Shown in pieces: positions 41,101 to 48,880 of a stretch of 64,000 nt of DNA (position 1 is the first letter of the stretch; every line of letters starts with the position of its first letter). This DNA comes from Ifrita kowaldi (lineage: Eukaryota > Chordata > Aves > Passeriformes > Cinclosomatidae). Location: contig VZRS01002417.1 in NCBI GenBank assembly GCA_013398055.1, positions 50,899 to 114,898 on the forward strand, in the 5' to 3' direction. A program made the translations under genes and the position numbers. The notes under the pieces are model-generated. The model was not told where the DNA came from and did not search any database. It was given only the letters and a program-made list of their open reading frames with translations.

Positions 41101-44100
41101 CTGAGATGTGCTGCTGCCAGTAATGTGATGGGGGGGTGTGTGTGGCAGCTCTGTTGTCACAGACTGCACCAGGAACTGACTTAGGGACCTGTGTCCCTTT
41201 GATAAAGTCACATCTCATATAGCTACACATGTGCTTATACTATAATAGAACAGATTATTTGTATTGTATTACATACAGAAATTTTGTATCATTCCTATTC
41301 CTTGTGGCTTTCAGTTGAACCTTCAGAGATAATGACAGTGAGTTTATGATTTAAAAAAAAATTAGAAAGTAGTCTTATGTCACAATTCAGGGGACCATTT
41401 AATTGGTTTTATGTAGGTCACTGTTTTCTAAACTAAAGGAAAAAAAAATCCACCTACATTCATCTTTTCTGTAGGTTGCAAAGGAATACAAAATTGACAT
41501 GTTGCCTTTCCTGATTTCCTGTCTAATTTCTTAGGTTGCAAAACCTGTGCCCTTGGGAAGAACAGGTAAAAGTAAAAGTGTACAGGAGGCAGATCTTGGT
41601 CAGTATAATTGTTCTTCTATCGGTACACTGAATAATCAACCCAAAATTGTCAAGAAACACACTTTAACAAAAGATAAGGTAAGAACTGAAATACTCACAC
41701 TAACCAGTCATCCTGAGTTAACTGAAGTTTCTAGGGTGACTGGGAACTTCTAGGGAATTTTGACACATGTCAGTGGGGTTTCATAGTATACATACAGCTG
41801 ACATAGACTTGTTTTAAAATATATAGGTCATCATTAGAAGCATGAGAAATGACAGTCATTGGTAACCATTTAACTTTCAGTTACAGGGTTTCATTTATAA
41901 GGAAAAAGAAAATCTGCAGGCTAGTTTCCATTCATGTTGCAAGGGTCTGTGCTCTGTTGAGTACCATAAAAACACTCCTGAATCAGGTCCTAACACATTA
42001 AACACATGTGAAGAAAAAATAAACATATAAAATAACCATATAAAACAATGATAGGAGAAGAGAATGAGAGAGAAGTAGAAAAAGGACATGAGGTAGAAAC
42101 AAAGGAAAGGATGGAAACATTGTTATAGAAGAAAAGCCCTGAAACTTAAACTATTGAGGTTAGTGGAAGGATTCCCATTGGTACCACTGCAATTTTGATC
42201 AAATTCAAATAAAGGAAATAAAAAAGAGGAAGGAAAGTTGCTCGTTTCTTTTGGAAAGCAGCCAAACAAAAGAAGGCAAGAAAAGAGTCATGAACATTTG
42301 CAAATCACCTAAAATTATGGCGGCTTTGTGGGTTTGGTTTTTTGAATCTATAGGAGTAGTTTTCTGTGGAAGCAGTATTTTTTTTCTTCTTTCAATCTTG
42401 ATTAAAAAAAGTCAATGTCAGGTAATATTCAGATCAGCAGACATCCTCCTAGGGATGCTTTAGTTAATTCTATGATAAATGCCTGCAAGGTGAGTTGAAT
42501 TTTTTCTGGAGCTGCTCATCAACTAACGCCTCTCATGGGAGGCCAGGGGAGTAGCTTAAACTTGAGAACCTTTTAGAAGCTTAAATTAGATTAGGCGAAT
42601 ACCACTTCAAATGTGCCATCCACAGCTGTCACAAAGTGAAAGTAATTAGTTGTGGGAAGTATTGATCTCACAGTAAGTATAATGCTCTTAGCTGACTGGG
42701 GTGTAGGTTTCTAATCCTAAATTAGTTTTAAAACATATTAAGGAACTCAGCTATCTTAAACATGAGAGATGGAAAATATAAAACAATATAAGCCCCCAAT
42801 AATTTGCTTTGAATTTGAATCATGTTTCAAAAGATATGTCAGCTTACAAATCTGCTATTTCTCCCCTCTATTACTGAATTAATAATGCCATAATTTACAG
42901 AATCAATTGAACCATGAGAGACGGCTTGCCAGAAAAGCTTCCTCAAAGGAAGAAGAAAGAAGTCCTGTTATCATGCAGGAAAAAGCCAAAAAGCCTGAGC
43001 TGGAAGGTAGCTCTGGCGTCCTGTACTCCAAAGACCCCACTGCTGAGGCAGCTGTCAATGGAAGCCAGACGGAGGGCAGTGAGAAGGAAGCCAGCCGCTC
43101 CGAAAGCAGCTTTGATGCAGACAGTGAGGCCTCAGAAAGCGAAAGTGCTTCTAAGCAAACAACGCTGAGCCCAGCCAGCAGCGTGGCTGGTGTGCACGTC
43201 AGCCACTTCAACCCTAAAACGCCGCACAGCAAGCCAAGCGACAGCAATGAAGAGGTGATTTCCAGTGCCATATCCAAGCTTAGCTTCTGTGATCCTGTAA
43301 ATGAAGATAAGAAACCAAGCTGTGGAGATTCAGCATTAGGTTTATCAAATAATTCCATGTTCTCAGTAGGCAAATCCTCGCTATCCCAAAACCCTCAAAA
43401 TGCTTTCCAGACGCTTTCCCAAAGCTACATAACTAGCTCAAAGGAGTGTTCTGTTCAGTCCTGCCTTTACCAGTTCACCTCTGTAGAGCTCTTAATGGGG
43501 AACAACAAGCTTTTATGTGAGAGCTGCACGGAAAGGAAACAGAAGTATCAGAAGAAAACCAACTCCACAGGTAAAGTGCTTGTACCTCTGGACAACTTCC
43601 AGCATTGCCTCCCAAAGCCTGTGTGCTGGCTGCTCTTCCATTGCTCCAGCACGGGCCTCCCTGCTGTGGCTAAATAGAAAATGTCTCCCCAAGCAGAACT
43701 TGCTTGTAACAACTTAAAACTTCATCAGGCAATGGCAACAAGACTAATTTTTATACTAGAACATAATTGTAGATGCAACATAGAATTTATTCTGCATCTT
43801 TATTCGGTCCAAGATAACAAATTTAAAGATGACCATACACTGAGTATATGCACTGCTCGGTACTAATCTTTGCTGCTGTTTGTTCCTTACAATCCTCAAA
43901 GCTTTGAAATAAATGCTGTAATATTCAGCGCCAGTAGCTTATATACTCAGGGAAGTAATGTAATTACATATGGAAAAGGGGCAAAAAAAGAGTTGTAATG
44001 AAGAGAGGAAAAAAAACTTCCAAGATTTGTAAGAATGGAGATGAGAGAGAAGTATCTTCTTGTGACAGTCTTTTCCTCTATGCTTGTATAGCCCAAGCAT

Positions 44101-47100
44101 TCACTGAATAAGAAAAACAATTTAAATTTAATAAAAAATAAACATTTTAAAAGGACTGGAGGATTGGGGGTATTTATGTATAGAAATTCAGAATAATAAA
44201 AAAAATTAAGCTCTTCTGATAATCTGTAAATAAAATATAAAGGGAGGTCTTATAATAACAAAAAATTGCCTATTTGCCGTGCATTTACAGATACCTAAAG
44301 AGATACAAGTTAAGCACGAGTAAATTCAGGAAAACTAATCTAAACATAGTATTTTATAATCATTCCTGTAATCATCATTGGACTGTGCTATATAAATAAC
44401 ACTTGGGTTCCATGGGCACCATGAAAAATGGAAAAGTAAAATCAATTGACAACTAATGATTATTTATTTTTTCCTTCTAAAACAGAAGATGTAAGAGGTC
44501 ACCCAATTAAACATTAAATGCTCTATTGTACCTCAAATGAACTATTTTCTTTTGAACATATGTTAAACCAGTAAATTAATTTTTTCAGCAAAAATAAATG
44601 CTAGTGGCATATTCTCTTTTACTGTGGAGCTTTTCTGTGGAGTTTTCACTGTGCTACTTTTGCTAAGAGCCCTGTGTTCTGTGCCTTCTGCTCCATAGGG
44701 GGTTTGGAGGCCACATATCTCAATCCTGTATGCTCAGGCCAACAGGTTATGAGGCTTCCTGAAGTAGACAGCCCTCCTCAGACCTTTCTCTTAAATAAGT
44801 ATGAAGTATGTAGCCATTCAGAAAGAACTGGAGAATGGAAAACTAAACTCTTAGTGATTAGGACATTAGCATAGATAAAGAGACTTGTGCCTTCCAGTTT
44901 TTGTCCAGGGATCATCCGTTTATTTTAGGTTTTAACAGGAAATTTGGGTGCTATAGTAACAGACAATGTAGGTATCTCAGTGTGCAAGCTGACCTAGATA
45001 GTGTACAGGCTTCCAGCTTCTGATCTGATTTGCACAAAACTGGCTAAAATAATGCTCAGATTTTGCAGATTATGTTTATTAATAACTAGAAAAATGAGAA
45101 AATATTCTTCTGTTACTCCACAAAATTTCCCTATGTTTTATATAACAAGTACAAAACCATCATAGCATAGATTATTTTGTCAGATGTTTAGAAAATATTT
45201 TAAAAATTCCATAGGACTACCTTCACTTTACAAATTATTTTGATATTCATAAATACAGAGAAGAAAGTGGAAGGCGTCTACACAAATGCTCGGAAGCAGC
45301 TGCTGATTTCTTCAGTTCCTGCTATTCTTATTCTCCACCTGAAAAGATTCCACCAGGTAAGAGGCCAAACCCCTCTTGTATATTCCTCTGCCCCACTGGT
45401 GGACAAGCAATTCTTCAAGTGTCATTGTGGATCACAATATTGCCTTTTTAGATGGAGACCTGGTAGAAGCACTGTTTGAAGCATGCTGATGTTGTGATTC
45501 TCCTAACACCTTCAGAGTGCATTTAGCCATCCCGATGTATCCAGGGAAACCCCTTTTGTGTCTGTCACACTTGTGTGTAGCAGGCACTGTATTCAAAACA
45601 TAATGAAGAAGGTTTAAATCAGTTTAAATCTTACTCTTGGATTTGGTTAATTTTAATAGTATAGTGATAATACCTTAGCTTTAAAAAGCTTCCTAGTAAA
45701 AATATTTCTTTTACAATCTTCCTTTCTTTTCTTTTGAAGGCTGGTTTGAGTCTACGGAAAGTAAACAGGCATGTGGATTTCCCATTGATTTTAGACTTAG
45801 CACCATTTTGTGCTGCATCTTGCAAGGTACCATTTCAAATCTTTATTTTTATTGTACTTCAGCAGTTGTTGTCCTGACCACAAGTTAAATTGGATTGATG
45901 ATGATGATAAAGATGATTATTTCTTCCTTTTTAAATTAAATTATCGAGTGAATTTTTCTAGTAGTGTCCTGAGATCAGAACTGTAACTATGTGCAATTCC
46001 ATTCATGACAAGAATATCATGGATGTTAGCTAGTACTAGTTAAGCTGTGGTGCCCTGGTGATGTTGGTGTATCTAACAGCATTAAGGACAAGTATTACTG
46101 CCTCTATGGTAACTAAATTAGCAAGACTACTGAGTACTTGTAATAGAGGTATTTCACTGTTGGAAATGCTATAGATGTCTGTTTGCCTCTTTTGGAATAA
46201 TACTGCTGATAGGTACTTAAGACACCTGTAAAATTCATAGTGAAATAATTCACCTTTGTTTTCTGTGTTTCTGGGAATGCAGAACGTTATGGATGGTGCA
46301 AGAGTGCTGTATAGTCTTTATGGAATAGTGGAGCACAGTGGGTCAATGAGAGGTGGTCATTATGCGGCGTATGTGAAAGTCAGGACATCTTCCAAGAAAT
46401 TGCTAGAGCATATTTCTACCACTAAAACTGTTCTGGGTATGTACAAACAGAGCTTCCTTTCCTTCACTGTAAACCAAAAGCAACTGTCTGCAGGGATTTA
46501 TAGCAAATAATTTTTCAGCTGAGAGTAATCTGTGATTTTTAGACAAGTTGTAGAAACCCCATCCCAGCATGTGCTCTAGGCCAGGTTGGATGGAGCTCTG
46601 AGAAACCTGGACTAGTGGAAGGTGTCCCAGTCCGTGGGAGAGCTGTTGGAACTAGATGATCTTTGAAGTCCCTTCCAACCCAAACCAACCTACGATTCTA
46701 TTAATTGTTCTTTTTTGTTGTTGTTGCACACAATGCATATCCTACTTCTGCTATTAATCCCATACAGAGCTGAGTGAATAATGGAATTTTGATTCAGCTA
46801 TTAAACAGATAATTGAGGGAAAACTTTCCTCTCTTTCCTCTCTTTTCTAGTCAAAATAATACATCCAGTATTTGAAAATGGTTCAGTACACCAGTCAAAT
46901 CCATGACATTAAATAAAATTACATTTTCTGAATATTTGAGCATTTTATGTATCTTATGTATTTTAGGATTGGGAATTTTTTAATACTTAAAAATCTGGAA
47001 TACTCTGGTTTAATGTGAACAGCAAGAATCTTTTTCATGGAAGATGAAAGGTTTGGTGTAGGGTTTCTGTCGGCATTTTGAGAACAGCACACTAGTTCTT

Positions 47101-47888
47101 ATTAATACTTGATGGACATGCAGAATGAAGTAAGTTGCCAGGACAGAATCTGTTAGTAAAAGATTTGTGGCAGCAATAATATGTTATGCTGTCAGAGTTG
47201 GGTAAATATATTTACTCTTTCCCTTCTTGGGGGAAAATGAGAACCAAGCATTATCCTTTCTATCCCATGTAGTATCACTTTGCGTTTGAAGCTCATTTCC
47301 AGAAAGACAATCTTTTACATTTTTCATGACATCCAAGTTTCTTTCAGTCTTATGCTTGTCTTGCAATGATTATTAGAACAGATTAGATCTTTTCATGTTC
47401 TTAATTTCACACTGGTCAGCTTTTAAAATAAGATCTTTTTTCAATGTCAGAACTGGTTGTGTTCTAGTATAACTTACTGTTGGAACTCAGCAAGCTGTAC
47501 TTGAAATCTCTTAGGCTTTCTAAAAGAAATGAAAAAAGCCATGGCAGCATCATTGCCAGGCATTGTCTTCCACCAATTTCTCTTACAGTGCTCTTTGACT
47601 TGTAAGTTTCAAACTATGAACAGTGGACTGCATCTAAGTAATGAATTACTCTTGGTGGCTTAGAAGGTTTTCTTGCTTTTCAAAATATCCACTATATTTG
47701 TTTGATGATGTCGTGAAAGACAAGAAAAAAATTTCTTTTGCTTCTGCATTTCAGGTTTAAAAGAAGCCATGGGAGCATCAGGAGGACAGTGGGTGTACGT
47801 TAGTGATGCTCATGTTCAGATGGTTCCAGAATCAAGAGTACTAAATGCACAAGCATATCTACTTTTTTATGAAAGATTATTACTATAA
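8051..47888 (+). CDS. USP45: Ubiquitin carboxyl-terminal hydrolase 45 (17 coding exons, 817 aa)
   Basis: This is a cysteine protease of the USP family that removes ubiquitin from substrates. The mammalian orthologue deubiquitinates ERCC1, supporting ERCC1-XPF nuclease recruitment in DNA repair. The joined exons give 2454 nt, 817 residues plus TAA, against 814 in human, with no frameshift or internal stop. Domains: N-terminal basic/acidic tail 1-33; UBP zinc finger about 34-150 with Cys37/His39, Cys61/Cys64, Cys84/Cys87, Cys92, His100, His104, His113, Cys126/Cys129; USP catalytic core about 190-816. Catalytic set: Cys200 in NLGNTCFFNAVMQ, His748 in SGSMRGGHY, Asp791 in QWVYVSD. The QQQDSQE box is at 291-297, and zinc-knuckle pairs are Cys365/Cys368 and Cys643/Cys646. 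A Ser/Glu-rich insert (about 497-523) interrupts the core. The start ATG matches the family N-terminus (MRVKDP) although its Kozak context is weak. All introns are GT-AG. Identity as USP45 rather than the close paralogue USP16 rests on the N-terminus, the insert and the overall sequence. Confidence 0.96.
8325..9770 (+). mobile_element. Degenerate CR1 LINE, 3-prime 1.45 kb (ORF2 part and 3-prime UTR)
   Basis: The segment follows the order of an avian CR1 element. It has the ORF2 region (gtcaagcacgtgtggcagg, gatgagggacgtgaagag, aagtccatggggtcagatgg followed by gatgcatctggaggtgctga) and the downstream parts ggtcctgggggtcctaatg, gtgtccagttgtgggctccc, aagatattcaacactcagct and tggccttcagaggttacttc. 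It is riddled with stops and indels, so it is dead. It lies on the same strand as USP45. Ends are approximate. Confidence 0.85.
9959..9993. repeat. Perfect 14-bp inverted repeat, 7-nt loop
   Basis: Arms tttgtacaaaagta (9959-9972) and tacttttgtacaaa (9980-9993) are exact reverse complements around atccttg. It lies about 190 bp after the end of the CR1 relic inside USP45 intron 1. Confidence 0.95.
10248..10417 (+). CDS. USP45: USP45 coding exon 2 (residues 34-90), zinc finger start
   Basis: Acceptor tctgtag at 10241-10247, donor cag|gtaagc at 10418, phase 0 out. It encodes GLTCQH, WSVCAEC and WLCLKC, the first zinc ligands of the UBP-type (ubiquitin C-terminus binding) finger: Cys37, His39, Cys61, Cys64, Cys84, Cys87. 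Confidence 0.96.
10418..11913 (+). other. USP45: USP45 intron 2
   Basis: 1.5 kb intron with a C/T-rich tract before its acceptor (about 11870-11912). Nothing else recognised. Confidence 0.7.
11914..12017 (+). CDS. USP45: USP45 coding exon 3 (residues 91-125), zinc finger middle
   Basis: Acceptor ctttttttag ending at 11913, donor tatg|gtaaga at 12018, phase 2 out (Trp125 is split). It encodes GCSKNSEGQHSLKHF and EPHCIVINLSTW, with zinc ligands Cys92, His100, His104 and His113/Cys114 of the UBP finger. Confidence 0.96.
12018..12407 (+). other. USP45: USP45 intron 3
   Basis: 390-bp intron containing a 21-bp tandem duplication at 12151-12192. Confidence 0.75.
12151..12192. repeat. 21-bp tandem duplication
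   Basis: Units ttctggagactaaatatgtt(t) and ttctggagacaaaatatgtt(t) are adjacent and differ at one base. Confidence 0.85.
12408..12508 (+). CDS. USP45: USP45 coding exon 4 (residues 125-159), zinc finger end
   Basis: Acceptor tgtttag ending at 12407, donor ccaa|gtaagt at 12509, phase 1 out. It encodes WCYECDEELSTHCNKKV and the helix QIVDFLQKHG that closes the UBP finger. An 8.5 kb intron follows. Confidence 0.96.
12509..21004 (+). other. USP45: USP45 intron 4
   Basis: A long non-coding intron of about 8.5 kb. No repeat of a family I know was recognised. Open frames at 13982-14368, 17016-17420 and 19188-19595 on the minus strand have no recognisable domain. Motif-dense, possibly conserved stretches near 18300-18740 and 20020-20420 are described as findings. 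Confidence 0.7.
21005..21150 (+). CDS. USP45: USP45 coding exon 5 (residues 159-207), catalytic Cys box
   Basis: Acceptor aattatag ending at 21004, donor cag|gtaaga at 21151, phase 0 out. It holds a variable linker (residues 159-189) and the Cys box VKGINNLGNTCFFNAVMQ with the predicted nucleophile Cys200. The Asn four residues upstream (N-N-L-G-N-T-C) and the downstream Phe pair are typical of USP enzymes. Confidence 0.97.
21151..22388 (+). other. USP45: USP45 intron 5
   Basis: AT-rich intron with an A-run of about 16 at 22107-22123. I see no gene or recognised repeat in it. Confidence 0.7.
22389..22484 (+). CDS. USP45: USP45 coding exon 6 (residues 208-239)
   Basis: Acceptor ttcctttaag ending at 22388, donor ttg|gtaagt at 22485, phase 0 in and out. 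It encodes NLAQTHVLNELMYEIKEKG and continues the thumb of the catalytic domain directly after the Cys-box helix. Confidence 0.95.
22485..24581 (+). other. USP45: USP45 intron 6
   Basis: Non-coding intron of 2.1 kb. A 154-codon open frame at 23796-24260 begins with TTG, is Trp/Cys-rich and resembles nothing I know; it is not called as a gene. Confidence 0.7.
24582..24712 (+). CDS. USP45: USP45 coding exon 7 (residues 240-283)
   Basis: Acceptor tttttgaag ending at 24581, donor caaaa|gtaggt at 24713, phase 2 out. It encodes DPLVVNLSSPGPLTSAMF and GPLSPKVLFSQLCQ of the catalytic domain thumb. Confidence 0.95.
28366..28395. repeat. 15-bp perfect tandem duplication
   Basis: The unit ttacgaattattttg occurs twice back to back (28366-28380 and 28381-28395). 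Confidence 0.9.
28960..29215 (+). mobile_element. Degenerate CR1-like LINE fragment
   Basis: The order of phrases (ggcaacagattta, gggttaacctgtggaact, ctgtcacagagcact, then aatagatctggtgcattgc) parallels the 3-prime part of older CR1 subfamilies in birds. It is strongly diverged, the ends are approximate, and the subfamily is not assigned. Confidence 0.4.
32333..32465 (+). mobile_element. CR1 LINE 3-prime tail
   Basis: Sequence such as gaccctgcttgggcaggg, ggttgggttaggtgacctcc and cccttccaactccttgtggt followed by ttctgtgg is the characteristic 3-prime UTR end of avian CR1. It is 5-prime truncated, as most CR1 copies are. Confidence 0.85.
33365..33452 (+). CDS. USP45: USP45 coding exon 8 (residues 283-312), QQQDSQE box
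   Basis: Acceptor ttctttcatag ending at 33364, donor aaaa|gtaacg at 33453 (a weak donor), phase 0 out. It encodes APRFKGFQQQDSQELLHYLL, the second diagnostic USP motif. It is flanked by two large introns, which together with the weak donor makes it a candidate for occasional skipping. Confidence 0.96.
33453..36997 (+). other. USP45: USP45 intron 8
   Basis: 3.5 kb intron without coding sequence. The 34720-34830 and 35560-35900 stretches carry clustered homeodomain, SOX and octamer-like motifs and are reported as possible enhancers. No mobile element was recognised. Confidence 0.65.
36998..37079 (+). CDS. USP45: USP45 coding exon 9 (residues 313-340)
   Basis: Acceptor tttacttctag ending at 36997, donor aaag|gtatgc at 37080, phase 1 out. 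It encodes RIQTGILKAFNNPTTKTAD and EETRRKVK, a conserved helix of USP45/USP16-type enzymes. Confidence 0.95.
37080..38051 (+). other. USP45: USP45 intron 9
   Basis: AT-rich intron with T-runs near 37480-37515; I see nothing else in it. Confidence 0.65.
38052..38143 (+). CDS. USP45: USP45 coding exon 10 (residues 340-370), first CxxC of the fingers
   Basis: Acceptor gttttttcag ending at 38051, donor gaaaat|gtaggt at 38144, phase 0 out. It encodes FIDRIFVGELTSTVMCEEC with Cys365 and Cys368, the first zinc pair of the USP fingers subdomain. Confidence 0.96.
38144..40125 (+). other. USP45: USP45 intron 10
   Basis: 2 kb AT-rich intron with a short (TTTG) run at 38241-38254. No gene or recognised repeat. 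Confidence 0.65.
40126..40182 (+). CDS. USP45: USP45 coding exon 11 (residues 371-389)
   Basis: A 57-nt microexon-like piece. Acceptor tttcttcaag ending at 40125, donor gagagg|gtaaga at 40183, phase 0 in and out. It encodes ISTVKEPFIDLSLPIIEER. Because it is symmetrical, skipping it would keep the frame but remove a core strand after the zinc knuckle. Confidence 0.95.
40183..41534 (+). other. USP45: USP45 intron 11
   Basis: 1.35 kb intron. Near its end is a decoy acceptor (41471-41474) 60 bp before the true one; see findings. Confidence 0.65.
41535..41678 (+). CDS. USP45: USP45 coding exon 12 (residues 390-437)
   Basis: Acceptor aatttcttag ending at 41534, donor ataag|gtaaga at 41679, phase 0 in and out. 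It encodes VAKPVPLGRTGKSKSVQ and a Lys-rich variable stretch that opens the long insert in the catalytic domain. Low conservation is expected here; the reading frame and splice sites support it. Confidence 0.92.
41679..42900 (+). other. USP45: USP45 intron 12
   Basis: 1.2 kb intron, A-rich around 42000-42300. Nothing recognisable besides simple composition bias. Confidence 0.65.
42901..43570 (+). CDS. USP45: USP45 coding exon 13 (residues 438-661), Ser/Glu-rich insert
   Basis: The largest coding exon (670 nt). Acceptor ataatttacag ending at 42900, donor ccacag|gtaaag at 43571, phase 1 out. It begins NQLNHERRLARK, runs through a disordered acidic-serine stretch (SEKEASRSES, then DADSEASESESASK, residues about 497-522) with many CK2-type sites, and ends in the conserved NAFQTLSQSYI and LLMGNNKLLCESC block. 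Cys643 and Cys646 form the second zinc pair of the fingers. The exon is GC-richer than its flanks. The open frame continues past the donor to a stop at 43675-43677. Confidence 0.95.
43571..45258 (+). other. USP45: USP45 intron 13
   Basis: 1.7 kb AT-rich intron. An AATAAA at 43908-43913 lies shortly after the read-through stop; see findings. No mobile element was recognised. Confidence 0.65.
45259..45356 (+). CDS. USP45: USP45 coding exon 14 (residues 661-693)
   Basis: Acceptor ataaatacag ending at 45258, donor caccag|gtaaga at 45357, phase 0 out. It encodes KKVEGVYTNARKQLL and ILILHLKRFHQ, the Leu-Lys-Arg-Phe box found in nearly all USPs. Confidence 0.96.
45357..45739 (+). other. USP45: USP45 intron 14
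   Basis: Short intron of 383 bp with a good pyrimidine tract before the acceptor. The frame stays open for about 41 codons after the donor, but no poly(A) signal follows, so I read it only as intron. Confidence 0.75.
45740..45826 (+). CDS. USP45: USP45 coding exon 15 (residues 694-722)
   Basis: Acceptor ttcttttgaag ending at 45739, donor tgcaag|gtacca at 45827, phase 0 in and out. It encodes AGLSLRKVNRHVDFPLILDL and APFCAASCK, the conserved V-x-F-P segment of the palm. Confidence 0.96.
45827..46282 (+). other. USP45: USP45 intron 15
   Basis: 456-bp intron. A short GAT repeat lies at about 45894-45908; nothing else seen. Confidence 0.7.
46283..46436 (+). CDS. USP45: USP45 coding exon 16 (residues 723-774), catalytic His box
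   Basis: Acceptor gggaatgcag ending at 46282, donor tctgg|gtatgt at 46437, phase 1 out. It encodes VLYSLYGIVEHSGSMRGGHY, where His748 is the predicted catalytic base, followed by AAYVKVR. Confidence 0.97.
46437..47754 (+). other. USP45: USP45 intron 16
   Basis: 1.3 kb last intron containing a CR1 3-prime tail at about 46545-46702; the rest is AT-rich without recognised features. Confidence 0.7.
46545..46702 (+). mobile_element. CR1 LINE 3-prime tail
   Basis: Segments such as aggccaggttggatggagct, ctagtggaaggtgtccc, tggaactagatgatctttga and cccttccaacccaaacca followed by gattctatta match the CR1 3-prime end. It is truncated at the 5-prime side and sits about 110 bp after the exon 16 donor. 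Confidence 0.92.
47755..47888 (+). CDS. USP45: USP45 coding exon 17 (residues 774-817 and stop)
   Basis: Acceptor ctgcatttcag ending at 47754. It encodes GGQWVYVSDAHVQMVPESRV and AQAYLLFYERLLL with TAA at 47886-47888. Asp791 is the third member of the predicted catalytic triad, and the Y-L-L-F-Y-E-R end is typical of the USP fold C-terminus. Confidence 0.97.
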
Positions 47889-48172
47889 TTCTTAACAGTT
47901 TAATTTCAAAGATGGTAGTGTTATTTAGTTTATCTTATTTAAAGCTGCAGTGGTAAGAGTACCTGTAAATATTGTGCCTTTATCTTGTAGAGAATTTATC
48001 ATATTTTGACTCTGAATTTCAGTTAAACTATCATAAATATCTGAATGATTCTCTTAAAGTATGCACTTTGCCAAACATTTAAAATTCCTGGGTTCGTTAA
48101 AATGCAGTACCATTAGAATGTAAGATTATGTCCTATCCTACTGAGGTCTAGGGAGAGTTTGTTTTTGATTAT

Positions 48173-48178
48173 AATAAA
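48173..48178 (+). terminator. USP45: Proximal poly(A) signal AATAAA
   Basis: Canonical hexamer 285 bases after the stop codon; the downstream GT-rich element is weak. Confidence 0.45.
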
Positions 48179-48853
48179 GATAAGCTTTTGCCCATAGTTC
48201 TAGAACAGTTGAGAATAGAAATACTGATAGCGCTAAGTGCCTGGATTTGCTGGTGTACAGTAACAATACAAAGTGTTCAACTTCTTTTGATCCAACCCAG
48301 ACCCTTCCCATCACTGGGTTGGATGTCAGCTGTTAAGATTTCTGCAAACAAGAACCTGTCAAATTGTGTTGCTTCGGTGTTTAGTAATTGGAAAGCAGAG
48401 TCCTTCCAGAATGGAGTAACAACAGCTGTCTCTGGGTAACGCATCAGTGCACTTTCCTGATAAGAGCTGGGAATAGATTGGGAAAACATGGCTTCTAAAT
48501 AGTGACAGTGAATCCTCAGATACCCAGTACACTTTCAGTTGTCTGCAACTGGCACTGGTATAGCAATGTACTCCTGTTTCGATATAAATATGTACTCGGT
48601 GTGTGTAAGTATATCCTCCGAGATAGATACACACACCATAAATCCATCAATAGATATTGTCATTTTACCTTCTAGGAAAGAGAATTGCAAATAATTTCTG
48701 TATTTAGTAATTTTTCAACTTTAAAATTATGACAATGTACAGCATATAAGCTTGTGTATGTACAGAGTTTAAGCATAATTCAGTAAATTCTGTTACTTTT
48801 GGTTCCAAACATGAACTGGTTTATCTGTTCCTGAATACTTTTCTGACAGGAGT

Positions 48854-48859
48854 AATAAA
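48854..48859 (+). terminator. USP45: Distal poly(A) signal AATAAA
   Basis: Canonical hexamer with a GT-rich stretch about 20-30 bases downstream; the best candidate for the main USP45 3-prime end. Confidence 0.55.
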
Positions 48860-48880
48860 CTATAAATTATTTTTGCACTG

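Larger units (their letters stand above)
47889..48880 (+). other. USP45: USP45 3-prime UTR (inferred)
   Basis: AT-rich sequence after the stop codon with AATAAA at 48173-48178 and at 48854-48859. The second is followed by a GT-rich stretch (gcactgtgtgtatgag), the usual downstream element, so it is the favoured end. The exact cleavage site is not visible. Confidence 0.6.

Noticed and set aside
42903..43373. 156-codon minus-strand frame
   Set aside because: It is the antisense shadow of USP45 exon 13.
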